DNA from: an uncultured Flavobacteriaceae bacterium
Lineage (GTDB): Bacteria; Bacteroidota; Bacteroidia; Flavobacteriales; Flavobacteriaceae
Length of the DNA: 64,000 nucleotides
Assembly: GCA_938017825.1 (NCBI GenBank)
Contig: CALIJE010000040.1
Coordinates: 33,074 to 97,073, forward strand
Direction: 5' to 3'
Every line of letters starts with the position of its first letter. The first letter of the stretch is position 1. Made by a program: the position numbers and the translations under genes. Shown here one piece after another: positions 63,567-64,000 of this stretch. The notes beneath the pieces were generated by a model. The model saw only the letters and a program-made list of their open reading frames with translations. It was not told the DNA's origin and ran no database searches.

Positions 63567-64000
63567 ATGAGTAATTCAAGAGCAGCCATACGATACGCGA
63601 AAGCGATTTTAGATCTAGCAGTAGACCAAAAAGCTACGGAAACGGTCGAAAATGATATGCGCTCCATTATCGCTACCCTTTCAGAAAGTAGTGAGTTGAC
63701 GGGGATGCTGGCAAGTCCGGTCGTAAAATCAGAAGTCAAAAAGAATTCCTTAAAAGAAATATTTTCGGGAAGTCACCAAATTACCGAAGGCTTAATCAAT
63801 ATCTTGATCGATAATAAAAGGGTCGACCTTTTAGATGATGTGGCCAAAAAGTTCATTATCCTAAACGAAGCGCTTAAGGGCAAAGGAGTTGCCGTAGTAA
63901 CCACTGCCGTGCCCTTGACCCCCGAATTGGAACACAAGGTTTTAGCCAAGGTTACCGAGTTGACCGGCAATGAAGTAACCATAGAGAATAAAATTGACGA
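63567..64000 (+). CDS. atpH: F0F1 ATP synthase subunit delta (3' end outside window)
   Basis: Starting at ATG 63567, the frame is open to the end of the window (144 codons). It begins MSNSRAAIRYAKAILDLAV, the subunit delta start, with LASPVVKSEVKKNSLKEIF and INILIDNKRVDLLDDVAKKF, then TAVPLTPELEHKVLAKVTELTG. Delta joins the F1 head to the b stalk. The last residues and the stop lie beyond the window; atpA should follow. Confidence 0.95.
   Translation, partial: MSNSRAAIRYAKAILDLAVDQKATETVENDMRSIIATLSESSELTGMLASPVVKSEVKKNSLKEIFSGSHQITEGLINILIDNKRVDLLDDVAKKFIILNEALKGKGVAVVTTAVPLTPELEHKVLAKVTELTGNEVTIENKID

Overview
The window reads as a chromosomal segment of a marine-type member of the Flavobacteriaceae (Bacteroidota). 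The evidence is the TAnnTTTG promoter boxes, the type IX secretion and gliding genes (an SprE/PorW lipoprotein and a type B sorting domain), the many Flavobacteria-restricted DUF families (DUF4175, DUF4837, DUF5687, DUF6168, DUF6341, DUF6427, DUF6909 and a DUF6747-like peptide), and the arsenosugar gene arsS. The DNA is moderately AT-rich and densely coded. I see no tRNA, rRNA, CRISPR array, prophage or insertion sequence. Both ends cut genes: glnS at the left and atpH at the right.

Layout. 1-4.3 kb: the end of glnS, then on the minus strand an SPFH membrane protein, gltX and an alkane monooxygenase. 4.4-12.2 kb: DUF4175 giant coiled-coil membrane protein, ybeY, mnmG, a small membrane protein, a lipoprotein and a methyltransferase. 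Two perfect 16-bp parS-like palindromes flank mnmG, one of them inside the last codons of ybeY, which suggests the chromosome-segregation (ParB) domain near the origin. 12.4-18.7 kb: OmpH-like chaperone, DoxX, holB, pgk, a LysM lytic transglycosylase and DUF4837. 18.9-23.2 kb: a 56-residue membrane peptide, a SPOR/TPR/PD40/OmpA envelope protein, a very short T9SS type B domain protein and tatA. 23.4-27.5 kb: an M23 peptidase, a GH3-type acyl-adenylating enzyme and DUF6909, whose C-terminal half looks like a nucleoside phosphorylase.

27.5-44.8 kb is a surface-polysaccharide (O-antigen-like) locus: Wzz-like chain-length protein, rfbBACD (dTDP-L-rhamnose), a GpsA-like dehydrogenase, WlbB- and WlbA-like enzymes for a 3-acetamido uronic acid, flippase, AsnB-type amidotransferase, ligase and polymerase, two GT4 glycosyltransferases, a WecA-type initiating transferase and a UDP-xylose synthase. 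Together they make nucleotide sugars, start a lipid-linked repeat, flip it, polymerise it and attach it. 44.9-49 kb: purD, DUF6341, DUF6427, DUF4254 and a heptosyltransferase-like GT9.

49-57.6 kb holds accessory functions: a TetR regulator with candidate operators, arsS with its peroxidase-like partner, patatin, a PaaE-type reductase, a YCII/ECF42 sigma pair and a DUF5687 ABC exporter. 57.9-64 kb: sprE, bactofilin, atpZ, DUF6168 and atpB-E-F-H, linking gliding/secretion, cytoskeleton and ATP synthase genes on one strand.

The most notable points are the parS pair around mnmG, a recurring promoter architecture in which the -7 box ends only 3-9 bases before the start codon (predicted leaderless mRNAs), the GH3/DUF6909 neighbourhood, the amidated-uronic-acid signature of the polysaccharide locus, and the orphan T9SS sorting-domain mini-protein.
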